Origin: Bacteroidales bacterium
GTDB lineage: Bacteria; Bacteroidota; Bacteroidia; Bacteroidales; FEN-979
Reading direction: 5' to 3'
Assembly (NCBI GenBank): GCA_025355465.1
Contig: JANXZO010000034.1
Coordinates: 49,581-113,580, forward strand
DNA: 64,000 bases
The translations under genes and the position numbers were made by a program. This document shows positions 35,153-45,335 of this stretch, one piece after another (the first letter of the stretch is position 1; each line of letters begins with the position of its first letter). A model generated the notes under the pieces. The model had not been told where the DNA came from, made no database searches, and saw only the letters and a list, made by a program, of their open reading frames with translations.

Positions 35153-36151
35153 TCAACACTTTTTTCCGATCATCAGCAAGATGCCGGATGGGGTCGGCTG
35201 CAACCTGATTTCTGAAAGCCCTGCAGCTTCCATCCAGCCCCGGATCTCCGATTCGGTATAGGTATCGCCATGTTCGGTGCCTACCAGCATGTTCAGGGCA
35301 AACATAGCCCCGGCTGAGGGTTCTGTTCGATCTTCATGCATCACATGGTCTAAAATAACTATCTGGCCGCCCACGGCAAGCGCCCTGACTCCGGCAGCAA
35401 TCAGCCGAATGTTCTCTTCGGGACTGTTAATGTGTACGATCGCCGACATGAACACCAGGGCATAACCCTCCCCGAATTCGTCGTCGAGATAATCGCCGGC
35501 AAGCGTGGAAACACAGTTGTCCAGGCCCGCCTCCTTGATGTACCGGTCTGTTATCGGCACAATATTCGGCAGATCGAAGACCACGGCAGTGAGTTCCGGA
35601 GAAGCATGAAGGAACGCAAAACTAAATATCCCTGACCCCCCGCCTACATCAAGGATTTTACCTTTTCGTGGAAGGTCAATGGCGGCAGCTACCTCTTTAA
35701 CCTGGTTTGCAGCACGGGAATGCATGGCTGCGATAAAAGCTTCACACCATTGCTCAGAACTGTCGCCGATCGAATCCTTCACAACAACGGAGGTTCCTGC
35801 GGCAATCGAAGGTGTAAGCGTACTCCATGTTTGCCAGAGGTTTAACGCATGGTCAAGCCCTCCCATATATCGTGGTGAGCCGGATACGAGGTACTGTTCG
35901 GAAAAACCTGTGTTGGTAAATATACCCTCAGATTTGCTAAGTAAACCAATGGTTGTCAGCGCGTTCATGAGCCGGTCGGTAGCCCGTGGATGGGTGCCCA
36001 GCAAACGGGCAACCTCTGCAGATGTGGCCCGTTTGCCCTTCAGATGGTTGAAAAGACCGAGTTCATGGGCCGTCAGTATCACTCTGCTGGCACGGAATCC
36101 ATTTACGATCTCCATCAACTGCCCCGGATTCGATATCTCCTGTGCGCTCAT
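35153..36151 (-). CDS. SAM-dependent O-methyltransferase family protein
   Basis: 332 aa. An N-terminal winged-helix dimerisation domain (VILTAHELGLFNHLKGKRATSAEVARLLGTHPRATDRLMNAL) is followed by a class I methyltransferase fold with the SAM loop ILDVGGGSGIFSFAFL, acidic residue in VVFDLPNI, and the catalytic-region pattern IVILDHVMHEDRTEPS. This two-domain layout is that of plant-type and polyketide O-methyltransferases. The substrate is unknown, and no biosynthetic cluster surrounds it. It abuts the peptidase gene (1 bp). Confidence 0.85.
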   Translation of the reverse strand: MSAQEISNPGQLMEIVNGFRASRVILTAHELGLFNHLKGKRATSAEVARLLGTHPRATDRLMNALTTIGLLSKSEGIFTNTGFSEQYLVSGSPRYMGGLDHALNLWQTWSTLTPSIAAGTSVVVKDSIGDSSEQWCEAFIAAMHSRAANQVKEVAAAIDLPRKGKILDVGGGSGIFSFAFLHASPELTAVVFDLPNIVPITDRYIKEAGLDNCVSTLAGDYLDDEFGEGYALVFMSAIVHINSPEENIRLIAAGVRALAVGGQIVILDHVMHEDRTEPSAGAMFALNMLVGTEHGDTYTESEIRGWMEAAGLSEIRLQPTPSGILLMIGKKC

Positions 36152-36152
36152 A

Positions 36153-37817
36153 TTATTTCAGGCCTAAAACGTCAGTTCCCTGTTCGTAAACGATATCCAC
36201 CGGTATGTTTGCGGTTTTCAACCGGGCAAGGTCCGATTGGAGAGATTCACGGATCTTGCCATTGGTCTCAAGGTAGGCTTTTGCACCGTCATAGTTCCCG
36301 TCGCCTTCAAACATAAGCACCTTTGCAGCCCATTCATTCACGGCAGTCCGGATCTTTTCAAAATTTACCTTATAGGTCCCTTTGGAATCCCTTTCAAAGG
36401 CTCCTTTGTCTTCAAAAAAGTTGAAGCACATCATGTTGGCCTTGCCATGGGCGCTTGCCGCTCCGAAACGAACCGAGCGGATTAGTCCGGCCATGTAGGT
36501 TACCAGGCAATCTTCCGAAGTCATTTCTTCGATCTCACCTTTTTCTATCAGCCGGGTTGTCATATACAAGCCCAGGATGTCGGCTTTGGCCTCTTCAAAA
36601 GATGAGTACTTTTCCTTCAGCGCATCACGAACAGTTCCTTTGCCGGTGATGGTTTGTTTGATTCCTAACCCATGCGCCACTTCATGAAACATAACATTCG
36701 AGAAAAATGCATCAAATTTGATGTTTTTCCGCTGTAATGAATCGATCAGTATTCCGGCGATAGGGGAGAGTATGTTGTCGAACTTGGCCCGCATTGCATT
36801 TTTCAACTGCAGGCGGCGCGACCCTTTTGCCATCTGTACTTTCTCATCATTGGGCAGGTTGATGGCGATCGTTTTGCTGCCGGCATTCGAGTGGCCTGAT
36901 ACATATATAATGTCATAGGCATTCAGGTCGGAATCCGTTCCCGGTTTCTCCTTTTTATATTTTGCGTCAACAGGAAGGTTCGCCTGGAGCCCCGGAAGGA
37001 ATCCGGCGAACTTTGCAAGCCTGAGGCTCCACTCTTTATCTTTGACAAGCAAGGCCGATTCATAGGCAGTCTTATACCCGAACAGTTCATCCTCGTAATT
37101 CTCGATGGGGCCGACCACGAAATCGATGACATTGGTTTTCATCTCCATCCATGCCATGTCACTCAGGAAATAGTCGTCGGTTTTCAACGCGGTTGCCCGC
37201 AACTGAAGATATTTTTTCAACCCGGGATCTTCTGCAAGTTCTGCTGCGAGGTTAAGTAACGCAGCAGCTTTTTCAACCTGACTGGCGTAGGCTTCGTGAT
37301 ACCAGATGTTTTTCAGACTTTTATCGGCGTTTCTTCGAATAATCGAATATTGGCTGGTCTTGTCTTTGTCTTTCCATGCAGCAAACTCCTCCTTGGTCAT
37401 GTCTGCGGGATAAAAATTCGCACCGGCAGGTTTTTCACCAAAACCCTTAATAAATGGCTTATTGCCGTTCAACCGCTCCCATGGACCATAATTGATACCT
37501 GCAAAACAGCGGGCCAGCGAGTCGGGAACTGAATCCATGAATTTTTTCTTGTCGCCCAATGCCTGTTCCCAGAAAAGCGCATCCATGATCTGTGCAGTTT
37601 CGATCAGCAACGGGATCATCTGTTTCTCTTTTTCCGTGAGTTTGGTCAGGTCGGTGGTGAGTTTAACAACAGCAAATTCATTTATTTTTGCCTTCATCAG
37701 CGAGTCTTCGGGGCTGAGCGCGCCTGCTTGACTGCTTGCCGGGCTATTGGAACAGCCAACAACAAATGCCATTGATGCCGCGATGGCTATCAGAGTAAAC
37801 GTTTTTTTTATCATCAT
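36153..37817 (-). CDS. Lipoprotein peptidase of the M49 (dipeptidyl peptidase III-like) family
   Basis: Start at 37817 or 37814 gives a lipoprotein signal (KKTFTLIAIAASMAFVVGC). About 553 aa in total. Zinc motif HEVAHGLG (His-Glu-x3-His) with a downstream glutamate in SSFEEAKADILGLYM. The family's classical motif is HELLGHGSG with EECRAD, so this belongs to the variant Bacteroidota M49-like group. It should act in the periplasm, trimming peptides. The sequence near the N-terminus (SPASSQAGALSPEDSL) is a typical flexible lipoprotein linker. Confidence 0.82.
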   Translation of the reverse strand: MMIKKTFTLIAIAASMAFVVGCSNSPASSQAGALSPEDSLMKAKINEFAVVKLTTDLTKLTEKEKQMIPLLIETAQIMDALFWEQALGDKKKFMDSVPDSLARCFAGINYGPWERLNGNKPFIKGFGEKPAGANFYPADMTKEEFAAWKDKDKTSQYSIIRRNADKSLKNIWYHEAYASQVEKAAALLNLAAELAEDPGLKKYLQLRATALKTDDYFLSDMAWMEMKTNVIDFVVGPIENYEDELFGYKTAYESALLVKDKEWSLRLAKFAGFLPGLQANLPVDAKYKKEKPGTDSDLNAYDIIYVSGHSNAGSKTIAINLPNDEKVQMAKGSRRLQLKNAMRAKFDNILSPIAGILIDSLQRKNIKFDAFFSNVMFHEVAHGLGIKQTITGKGTVRDALKEKYSSFEEAKADILGLYMTTRLIEKGEIEEMTSEDCLVTYMAGLIRSVRFGAASAHGKANMMCFNFFEDKGAFERDSKGTYKVNFEKIRTAVNEWAAKVLMFEGDGNYDGAKAYLETNGKIRESLQSDLARLKTANIPVDIVYEQGTDVLGLK

Positions 37818-38056
37818 TTCCGAGATTTTGATCGATGGCAAATGTAGAAAAAATCGGTAATCAAAGTTAATGGTCATTTTCAATTTCTTTGCTCTCCTAT
37901 CTGCAGCAGCGGGAGGCCTGGCTTTTATATTTTGTCCGGAAACAGGTTTGACCAAGGCAGCCTGCGAAATTTCATAACAATCAATTTGAATCCATCAGAA
38001 ATTATTCATATGTTTGTTGGGCAAACGAACCACGTTTAACCAAAACAGAAACCTTT

Positions 38057-38941
38057 ATGAATAATCTTATCTATTTAATTGTTCTTGGAGCGATCGGGCT
38101 GCTCTTTTTCTCAGGAATCCGCATTGTTCGCCCGACTCATCGCGGACTGATTGAACGTCTTGGCAAATACCGCAGATTTGCCATGCCGGGGTTTCACTGG
38201 ATCATCCCCGGTATTGAAAATATGTACCAGGTGAATGTTACCGAAAAAATGATCAATGCAGAACCCCAGGAAATTATCACCAACGACAACCTGAATGCCA
38301 AGGTTGATGCCCAGGTCTATTTTAAGATCAAAAGCGACGAGGACAGTGTAAAGTATTCACAGTATAATGTTAACAGCATTGAATACCAGATCGTAAACCT
38401 TGCACGCACAACCCTTCGTAACATCATTGGTACACTAACACTGAAATCAGCCAACAGCGAACGGGGCAGGATCAACAAAGAGTTGCATACCACCCTGCTT
38501 GATGAAACTGTACATTGGGGAATTGAGATCATTCGTACGGAGCTCAAGGAGATCGAACCCCCCAAGGATGTTCAGGAAACCATGAACAAGATCGTGAAGG
38601 CGGAGAACGAAAAAATTGCAGCCATCGACTTTGCCACTGCAACTGAAACAAGGGCCGACGGTGAAAAGCGTGCTGAGATTCGCAAAGCCGAAGGTATCAA
38701 GCAGGCCGCCATTCTTAAGGCCGAAGGTGATGCCCAGGCGATTGCGCTGGTGAATGAGGCCGCGGAGAAATACTTCGTCGGGAATGCCCAGGTACTGCGA
38801 AAAATTCAGATGCTTGAAACCTCGCTGAAAGACAATTCCAAAATCGTAGTTCCCGCCGGATCAGACCTTGTGAATGTAATGAGCGATATGGCAGGGATGC
38901 TGCCGGTGAAAGTTGATAAAAACGCAACCAAAATAGAATAG
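38057..38941 (+). CDS. SPFH/band 7 membrane protein (stomatin/paraslipin type)
   Basis: 294 aa. One N-terminal membrane segment (LIYLIVLGAIGLLFFSGI), then the SPFH domain (RPTHRGLIERLGKYRRFAMPGFHWIIPGIE) and a long Glu/Ala/Lys-rich coiled coil (AEGIKQAAILKAEGDAQAIALVNEAAEKY). Such proteins form large membrane-associated rings or microdomains and often pair with NfeD, which is absent here. It is complete and stands alone. Confidence 0.92.
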   Translation: MNNLIYLIVLGAIGLLFFSGIRIVRPTHRGLIERLGKYRRFAMPGFHWIIPGIENMYQVNVTEKMINAEPQEIITNDNLNAKVDAQVYFKIKSDEDSVKYSQYNVNSIEYQIVNLARTTLRNIIGTLTLKSANSERGRINKELHTTLLDETVHWGIEIIRTELKEIEPPKDVQETMNKIVKAENEKIAAIDFATATETRADGEKRAEIRKAEGIKQAAILKAEGDAQAIALVNEAAEKYFVGNAQVLRKIQMLETSLKDNSKIVVPAGSDLVNVMSDMAGMLPVKVDKNATKIE

Positions 38942-38950
38942 GGTCGAATC

Positions 38951-38980
38951 CATCTCCCGGCTTCAATCAGCCGGGAGATG
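38951..38980. terminator. Hairpin between convergent genes
   Basis: Perfect 12-bp GC-rich stem (CATCTCCCGGCT / AGCCGGGAGATG) with a 6-nt loop, between the SPFH gene and convergent cysC. No T-run follows on either strand, so it may stop or stabilise transcripts from both sides rather than act as a classical terminator. Confidence 0.55.
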
Positions 38981-38992
38981 GAAACTGCCAAC

Positions 38993-39601
38993 TCAGGCAT
39001 ATTCGATCTGAGCAAGGATAACCTCCAGTATATTCTTCACGCACTCCGCTACGGAAAGAAGATCTGTTCTGATCTCCAGGTCGATGTTCTCAGGTTTTTC
39101 AAATGGCGATGTAATTCCTGTGAAATCGCGGATCTCCCCACGGCGGGCACGGGCATACAGGCCCTTGGTATCGCGTTGCTCACAAACTTCCAAAGGTGCA
39201 TTTACATAAAGTTCAATAAAATCCGCTTTGCCGATAATCCTTCGTGCCATGTCCCTGATCTCCTCTGTGGGGCTGATGAAACAGTTGATGGCGATCACGC
39301 CGCAGTTCACGAAAAGTTTTGAAACCTCCGAAATCCTGCGGATATTTTCGTAACGGTCAGTCTCAGAAAAGCCAAGATTATTATTTATTCCCGACCGTAT
39401 ATTGTCCCCGTCGAGTACCTGGGTGAGATAGCCACGGCTGAAAAGTTCCTCCTCGAGTAATTTTGCGATGGTCGTTTTCCCGGCACCCGAAAGGCCGGTG
39501 AGCCAGATGACTTTGCCCTTCTGCTGAAGCAGCTCCTCTTTTTTACTCCGGCCAAGTATTTCATCATGAACCGGAAAAATATTCTGATCGTTGACAAGCA
39601 T
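38993..39601 (-). CDS. cysC: Adenylylsulfate (APS) kinase
   Basis: Phosphorylates APS to PAPS, the sulfate donor for sulfotransferases and assimilation. 202 aa with the P-loop GLSGAGKTT, DGDNIR (APS binding), GFSETDRYENIRR, and the lid region KGLYARARRGEIRDFTGI followed by FEKPENIDL. The N-terminus carries a ~30-residue extension before the P-loop. No cysD/cysN genes are adjacent. Confidence 0.95.
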   Translation of the reverse strand: MLVNDQNIFPVHDEILGRSKKEELLQQKGKVIWLTGLSGAGKTTIAKLLEEELFSRGYLTQVLDGDNIRSGINNNLGFSETDRYENIRRISEVSKLFVNCGVIAINCFISPTEEIRDMARRIIGKADFIELYVNAPLEVCEQRDTKGLYARARRGEIRDFTGITSPFEKPENIDLEIRTDLLSVAECVKNILEVILAQIEYA

Positions 39602-39666
39602 GGATATTGAATGTTTCTCGGTCGCAAATATACCTTAAAACCAGTAGTCGGAGTCAGCAAAATTCG

Positions 39667-39674
39667 TAATTTTG
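39667..39674 (+). promoter_or_regulatory. -7 box of the BACON-protein gene
   Basis: TAATTTTG matches TAnnTTTG and lies 20 bp before the start at 39695. No clear -33 TTG at the usual distance. Confidence 0.4.
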
Positions 39675-39694
39675 TAAAAACTAAAACCCTCCCG

Positions 39695-42625
39695 ATGAAA
39701 TTACAAACTACACTTTTTGCTGTCCTTCTTTTTACCTGGATCATGCCCCTGTGTGCGCAGGATAAGCCGGTTAACCCTACTATTATTGTGAAAGGAACCT
39801 ACCGCGGACAGAGTCGGCCACTGCGTGACATACCGGCCATGTCAGCAAATGAAATAGCGGCTATGAAAATCAAGGCAGAAAACCGGATTCTCAATGCCGG
39901 TCTGAAAACCCGCTCCTATCCTAATGCCGCCAATGCACTGCCCAAAGGTCCTGATGCTGTATGGCAAAAGACGAACGGGTCGGTAAAAAGCATGTCAGCC
40001 GGACCGCAGGTGAACTTTGACGGTCAATCCTCTCCCTATTATCCTCCTGATTGCAACGGAACGGCAGGTCCGAACCATTACATGCAGACCATCAATACGG
40101 TGTATGCGATCTATTCGAAAACCGGAACTCTCCTTGCAGGACCGACCAATCTGAACCAACTTTTTGGTAATGTCCCCGGTGCCAACTACAACGATGGCGA
40201 CCCGATCATTCTGTATGACGAGCAGGCAGACCGCTGGCTCGTTACGGAGTTTTCCATCACCGGCTCAACGAATTATATGCTGATGGCAGTATCGGTAACC
40301 AACGATCCGACAGGTACATGGCACCAATATTCTTTCCCGGTTGCATCGATGCCCGACTACCCCAAGTTCAGTGTTTGGAGAGATGGATACTACATGGGTG
40401 ACAACAACGGAGGCAGTACTGACATCTATGTTTTTGAACGGACGCCGATGCTCTCAGGGGGAACAGCCCAGATGGTTGGCTTCAGCAATCCTTACAGACC
40501 TGCTTCCATTGATGGTTTTATGTGTGTACCCCCGGTCGACAACGATGGCACCTTCTCCCCGGCAGGTTCACCGGGTTTATTCATTGCATTCAACGATGAT
40601 GCCATCGGCGGAGGCGCTGATGAACTGTGGATTTATGAGTTATCAGTCAACTGGACAACACCCGCTGCATCCACTTTTGTTCGCGCACAGCAACTTGCCG
40701 TTGCCCCTTTCGACTGTAACTTCGGAAATAACTGGAACAATATCACCCAGAAGGGTACTAACCAGAAAGTAGATGCCATCCCCCAGGTGATCATGAACGT
40801 TCCGCAGTACAGAAATTTCGGATCCTACCAGACCATCGTTTGCTGTCACACCGTTGACGTTGATGCCACCAATCATGCGGGAATCCGCTGGTACGAATTA
40901 CGCAGGACAACCGGAGCCTGGAGTGTACGGCAGCAGGGAACCTATGCACCCGATATCCACAACCGCTGGATGGGCAGCATCATGCTTAATACAAACAGCA
41001 CGATCGGACTCGGATATTCGGTCTCCAGCACCGAGATGTACCCAAGTATTTTTTATTGCGGACAGTCGCCGGCTGCTTATAATGCTGCCAACAGTATTCT
41101 GGATATTGCGGAGGATACCATTCAGCTGGGTGCCTATTCACAGACCGGCGTAAACCGTTGGGGAGATTATTCATTGTTGTCCATCGATCCGGCCGATCCA
41201 CAGAAATTTTGGTTTACAACCGAATACATCGGAAGCGGAGGAGCGCGTAAAACCAAGATCGCTGCCTTCAAATTTCAACTCGGTCCGCTTGCAACCACCC
41301 TTCCGGCAACCGGCGTAACAGGAACCACCGCAACCCTTCATGGTACGGTAACCCCCAGAGGGTCTGAAACCACCTACCGGTTTGAATGGGGATTCACCGC
41401 ATTGAACCTTACCGACAGCACTACTTCGGTATCTGCAGGAAGCGGAGATACAGCTGTGAATGTTAGTGCAACCATTGTGAACCTGACTCCGGCGAAGAAA
41501 TATTTTTTCCGGTTGCGGGCATCCAATCCCACCGGTATCGCTTCAGGAGGAACCCTGAATTTTACGACAGGAGCAGCCCCGACCTTGCTGGTTTCACCCC
41601 CGAACCAGAATGTTGCAACGGCCCCGGGAAACGCCCAGTACATGGTTACTTCAAACACTACCTGGACTGTCATTTCAGATGCATCCTGGTGCACCGTGAC
41701 CCCCGCCGGAATCAACACTGACACAGTCTTTGCGACATTCAGCGAAAACCCGGTCGTAGGCACAAGAGTAGCCAACATCACGGTTACCGGAGCCGGCGTT
41801 GTCCCCATTGTTGTTACGCTCACACAGGCTGGTGTTGTACCGGTTTTGCTTGTGTCGCCTCCTAACCACCCGGTTACAACAGCCGCCGGCAGTGCCGATT
41901 TCAGTGTTACGTCGAACACCACCTGGAGCGTGGTCAGTGATGCAGCATGGTGTGTTCCTACAGCCTCCGGCATTGGAAATGGTACGATCGCAGCCGCCTA
42001 TACCGAAAATATAACCACTACACCGCGGATTGCCAATATTACCGCAACAGCAAATGGAGTTGTACCGGTCACGGTCACTGTAACCCAGGAGGGGATACCT
42101 TTAACACTTGCGGTCACACCACCCACCCAAAACGTTAGTTCACCTGCCGGAAGTACAGCCTTTGCCGTGGCATCAAACGCATCATGGACGGTGACCAGCG
42201 ATGCCTCGTGGTGTAACGTTACAGCTTCAGGAACAGGCAACGGTACCATCGTGGCAGATTATACCGTGAACACTACCGATCAGGCACGCGTTGCCAATAT
42301 CTCCGTGACTGTACCCAGTCTGCCCGTGCAAACCGTAACGGTAAACCAGGCCCGCTCAGGGATCGGCATTGAGGAACAGACCGGCAGCAAACTTGAAATT
42401 TATCCCAATCCGAACCGCGGATTATTCAAAGTTGTTACCGGCGGAACCGTCGGGTTGGTTGAGGTTACCGTGCAGGATATGAATGGGAAGCTCTACCTGA
42501 AGAAGCAATTCAGCGGAGGAAAAGAGTACGATATTGATCTCTCTTCCGCACCCCAGGGAACCTATAACATCGTTTTGAAATCAGGAAACGACCTTACTGT
42601 CAAGAAACTGGTGATCATGAAATAG
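39695..42625 (+). CDS. Large secreted protein with Fn3-like and BACON repeats and a T9SS sorting domain
   Basis: Start chosen at 39695, which begins a signal peptide (LQTTLFAVLLFTWIMPLCAQ); 976 aa. Residues about 90-530 form a beta-propeller-like region of unknown fold that opens with a conserved segment (PDCNGTAGPNHYMQTINTVY). A fibronectin-like domain (about 535-625, GTTATLHGTVTPRGSETTYRFEWG) comes next. Three BACON domains of about 86 residues start near 629, 715 and 801, each with TxxxTWxVxSDAsWC. A type A sorting domain (about 900-976, IYPNPNRGLFKV to LVIMK) directs type IX secretion. BACON domains are thought to bind glycans or mucin. No polysaccharide-utilisation genes are adjacent. 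Confidence 0.9.
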   Translation: MKLQTTLFAVLLFTWIMPLCAQDKPVNPTIIVKGTYRGQSRPLRDIPAMSANEIAAMKIKAENRILNAGLKTRSYPNAANALPKGPDAVWQKTNGSVKSMSAGPQVNFDGQSSPYYPPDCNGTAGPNHYMQTINTVYAIYSKTGTLLAGPTNLNQLFGNVPGANYNDGDPIILYDEQADRWLVTEFSITGSTNYMLMAVSVTNDPTGTWHQYSFPVASMPDYPKFSVWRDGYYMGDNNGGSTDIYVFERTPMLSGGTAQMVGFSNPYRPASIDGFMCVPPVDNDGTFSPAGSPGLFIAFNDDAIGGGADELWIYELSVNWTTPAASTFVRAQQLAVAPFDCNFGNNWNNITQKGTNQKVDAIPQVIMNVPQYRNFGSYQTIVCCHTVDVDATNHAGIRWYELRRTTGAWSVRQQGTYAPDIHNRWMGSIMLNTNSTIGLGYSVSSTEMYPSIFYCGQSPAAYNAANSILDIAEDTIQLGAYSQTGVNRWGDYSLLSIDPADPQKFWFTTEYIGSGGARKTKIAAFKFQLGPLATTLPATGVTGTTATLHGTVTPRGSETTYRFEWGFTALNLTDSTTSVSAGSGDTAVNVSATIVNLTPAKKYFFRLRASNPTGIASGGTLNFTTGAAPTLLVSPPNQNVATAPGNAQYMVTSNTTWTVISDASWCTVTPAGINTDTVFATFSENPVVGTRVANITVTGAGVVPIVVTLTQAGVVPVLLVSPPNHPVTTAAGSADFSVTSNTTWSVVSDAAWCVPTASGIGNGTIAAAYTENITTTPRIANITATANGVVPVTVTVTQEGIPLTLAVTPPTQNVSSPAGSTAFAVASNASWTVTSDASWCNVTASGTGNGTIVADYTVNTTDQARVANISVTVPSLPVQTVTVNQARSGIGIEEQTGSKLEIYPNPNRGLFKVVTGGTVGLVEVTVQDMNGKLYLKKQFSGGKEYDIDLSSAPQGTYNIVLKSGNDLTVKKLVIMK

Positions 42626-42669
42626 ATCAACCGGTTGAACTGTCGCCCGGTGCGACTGCAGAACAGGTG

Positions 42670-43328
42670 TTAGAAACTTTTACTTATGCCAACCTGGTAC
42701 ATGGGGCCCTTGCTCTCCCATGTGGCTTTTTTGGTTGGTAACTCAGAGAGGAAAACCAGATTGAATCCCTTGCCCAGCGCTTTCCCGATAATGGGTGCAA
42801 TGATCAGGTCAAAATTCTTATTAGTAAAATCATAAATGGGCCTGGGTTCCAGCACGAAGAAAAACCCTGACTTGCTAAATTTAGCACTGAATATCCTTAC
42901 AGTAAGGATACTCAGTGTCGGATAAGCACTCCCTTTTACCAGGTCGACCCGTCGGGATCACCAACTCTGCTGCTCCGGCGAGCGCATGTTTTCCTTTTAC
43001 AAAGAAGGCATTCAATGCACCGAACTTAATGTCTCCCGATCCGGTCTGAAAAGTGCCTGTAGAATCATTCGTGTAATTGGATACCAGATCGTATTTCACT
43101 GAAAAATTCCAACGATTGATCCCGAGGTTGAATACAAATTTATTGATGACCTGAATGGGTGGGCCTAATGGATCCCAGATGATAACGGAGTAACTCGCCC
43201 GCGATTGGACTTTGGTCGGGTCAACACCGGATTCTTTAATGATCTTTGCCAGATTGGCTGAGTCAGATTGGGCACGGACAACATTGACCGCCAATAATAT
43301 TAATATAACTGCTGATGATCTTTTTCAT
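42670..43328 (-). pseudogene. Frameshifted gene for a secreted/outer membrane protein
   Basis: Two minus-strand fragments join into one protein if frameshifts are repaired. The start at 43328 (ATGAAAAAG) has an A too many to read into the signal peptide AVILILLAVNVVRAQ. The main part (SANLAKIIKESGVDPTKVQ to AAELVIPTG) breaks near 42945, and the rest (KGSAYPTLSILTVRIFSAKF to YQVGISKSF) continues in another frame to 42670. The original was about 210 aa. It looks like a porin-type or transporter-like barrel; the family was not recognised. Confidence 0.75.
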
Positions 43329-43349
43329 GATGTTTCTGATTTGATAAAG

Positions 43350-44444
43350 TTACTTACTGATAATATCCTTGATTTTAATGACTTCGACGGTGGGAAATTC
43401 TGTATTGTCGCTTAAAAAATCCCTGGAGGAATAGGATCCCTCATATAAACCCCCGGTGTTGATCCAGTTAGGATGGTTTATTGGTTCAGGAGAAATATAA
43501 ATATCAAAGGATCCGTCGGGATTCAACACCAACTCATCGGCAGTTCTGAAACAGTTTATTTTTCTGTAGTCAGGTGTTTGATACCAACGGTCGTAAAAGA
43601 CGTACGATGCATATAAGGCTTTTCTGGGCGGTTTCCATGAAGATGAATCGCTTCGCCGGGCTTCGGGTATGCATTAAGTGATGTCTGACGAAGCATGTCA
43701 TTGATCTCAATTGTTCCGGCAATGTAATTACCAGCATTTTGCCGGTATTCCTGAGCCTTCCCAGATTGGCTGTTAAAGCATCGTTGGCTGAAATAACACT
43801 GGATCCGATCCGTTCGATCTTAAGTTCTGCAGGCCGGATATCATTCCTGTACCTGAAATACTGCCGTACCAGAAAACAATGATCGCCGTTGGCAAGCAGT
43901 ACCCAGTTTTTGGCGTTTTCCGGCCTTTTCTGACTGATATAAATTTCAAAGATGCCGTCGTTGTTTAATTTAATATCATTGAGTCCAATGTTGGCAGAAG
44001 GCAGGTTGAATCCCTGTTTCAGACTGTACAACTGCAGTCCGAAGTAAATTTCATTGCCCATTTTACCTGACAGTTTGTACTCGTATTTCACATTTACGGG
44101 AGATTGAGTATAAATTGTGTAGGGGTTGTCGCCTGCAAGTTTCCGGTACTTTGACATCCAGACGGCCAGATCCGGATCCGCCGGATCTCCCTAGTCGACA
44201 TAGCTTTCCATCACCAGGCTGTAAGTGCCTGCCAGAAAGGTAGCAGCACGTTGCTTTTCAATACCGGATAACTCAGCAGAAAGATCGTTTACCTGTTTGA
44301 TATACCGTTCGTAAGTTCTGTTGATCGAATCCAGGGCGTTTACGTATACATTGCTTTGTCTGACTTTTTTTGTGTTCAGATTGTTCTGACCAAATCCTGT
44401 AAGAACAGAGATTAATAAAATGATCGTAATTAGTGTCTGTCCAT
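43350..44444 (-). pseudogene. Multiply broken gene, DUF1214-like
   Basis: One protein is spread over three frames. A signal peptide (LITIILLISVLTGFGQ) near 44430 leads to an in-frame TAG at 44191-44193 (SYVD-stop-GDPADP). Translation resumes in the same frame (MSKYRKLAGDNPYT), with frameshifts near 43762 (a lost A in CTGGGAAGG) and near 43650. The readable end is VLNPDGSFDIYISPEPINHPNW...KIKDIISK at 43350. The repeated pattern DGxFxIYISxxxPxxxxNW occurs twice and resembles the DUF1214 domain. An ATG at 44442-44444 could be the start if one base is repaired. Confidence 0.7.
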
Positions 44445-44662
44445 ACAGTCCCCAATTTTGTTGATATCCGCCGGATTTTTGATGTGCACGGGGATTTTTC
44501 GCAACAAAAAGCCATCTTTTAGTGAAGCAGGCCCAGCATCCTGTTAATAACCAAGCCCCGCATGTTTATATCAGCTGGATTTTGATTTTTTGAACACTTC
44601 TTTCTCATCCTAAATTTAGGTTTATAATGCAAAACGCTTGTTTTTACTGATCATTCAGTCTA

Positions 44663-45002
44663 TTAGACTAATTGCGGATCAGGTCTGAGTTTTACAAGGA
44701 TCAATTCGGTCATCACCCTTAAGTTATATGCCAAGACACTCCAGATTACCTTTGCCTGAAAATGCTCCCAGCCCTTCCAGTTGTAAGTATATTGAAGCCA
44801 CGTTTAATATTCGAGATGATAGCCTCCATGGCGCTACGCCATTTTTTCAACCGTGTCTCCATGTTCAAACTGCTGACTATATTCTGCATGCTGCCAACAA
44901 CCTTATTATACACAATGTTTACAATGCCTGCTTTTTGCGCATGGGTACGATTGGCTAAACTTGCATATCCATCATCGCTGGCGCTGTCGCGCGGAATGAT
45001 CT
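44663..45002 (-). pseudogene. C-terminal fragment of an IS1182-like transposase
   Basis: Conceptual translation gives RDSASDDGYASLANRTH, MEAIISNIKRGFN and, after a frameshift near 44800, YNWKGWEHFQAKVIWSVLAYNLRVM. These are typical of the ends of transposases in the IS1182/DDE group. The 5' part is replaced by the left end of the IS5-family fragment at 45003. Confidence 0.65.
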
Positions 45003-45335
45003 TAGAAACTGTTTTGATTTTTTAAAAAGGGAGTGTTTTGTCGAAAAGAATGTTCACATCTATTTGATAATCAGCTAGATGGTTATATAAATGTTTGTAA
45101 CTTTATGATTATTAACCACATAATTCATAAAGCGATGCAAACCTATCCAACCAATCTAACCGAAAATCAGTGGAAAGTTATTGAAAATATCCTAAACGAT
45201 AACCGAAAACGCAAACATGAGTTAAGAGAAATTTTCAATGCCATTTTCTATTTGCTGAAAACAGGATGTCAATGGCGTATGTTACCTGCTCATTTTGCAC
45301 CATGGAATACTGTGTATTACTATTACCGACCTAAG
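45003..45335 (+). mobile_element. 5' fragment of an IS5-family element
   Basis: The left end (TAGAAACTGTTTTGATTTTT at 45003-45022) matches the end of the IS copy at the right window edge (63864-63880). The element is cut off inside its transposase gene where radC sequence begins. Confidence 0.75.
45135..45335 (+). pseudogene. N-terminal fragment of IS5-family transposase
   Basis: [20 protein letters not shown]... through [27 protein letters not shown], the DUF4096 region that opens many IS5-group transposases. After about 67 codons it runs into radC sequence in a different frame. The catalytic domain is absent, so it is inactive. Confidence 0.85.

Noticed and set aside
38951..38980. Classical rho-independent terminator
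   Set aside because: The stem is perfect but neither side has a T-run, so it is listed only as a hairpin of uncertain role.
44191..44193. Recoded TAG (selenocysteine/pyrrolysine or stop reassignment)
   Set aside because: The gene also has frameshifts, and other genes in the window use TAG as a normal stop (for example 5101, 17635), so a nonsense mutation is simpler.
44516..44662. Possible gene between the decayed DUF1214-like gene and the transposase fragment
   Set aside because: No open frame of note and no recognisable motif; I see nothing in this stretch.
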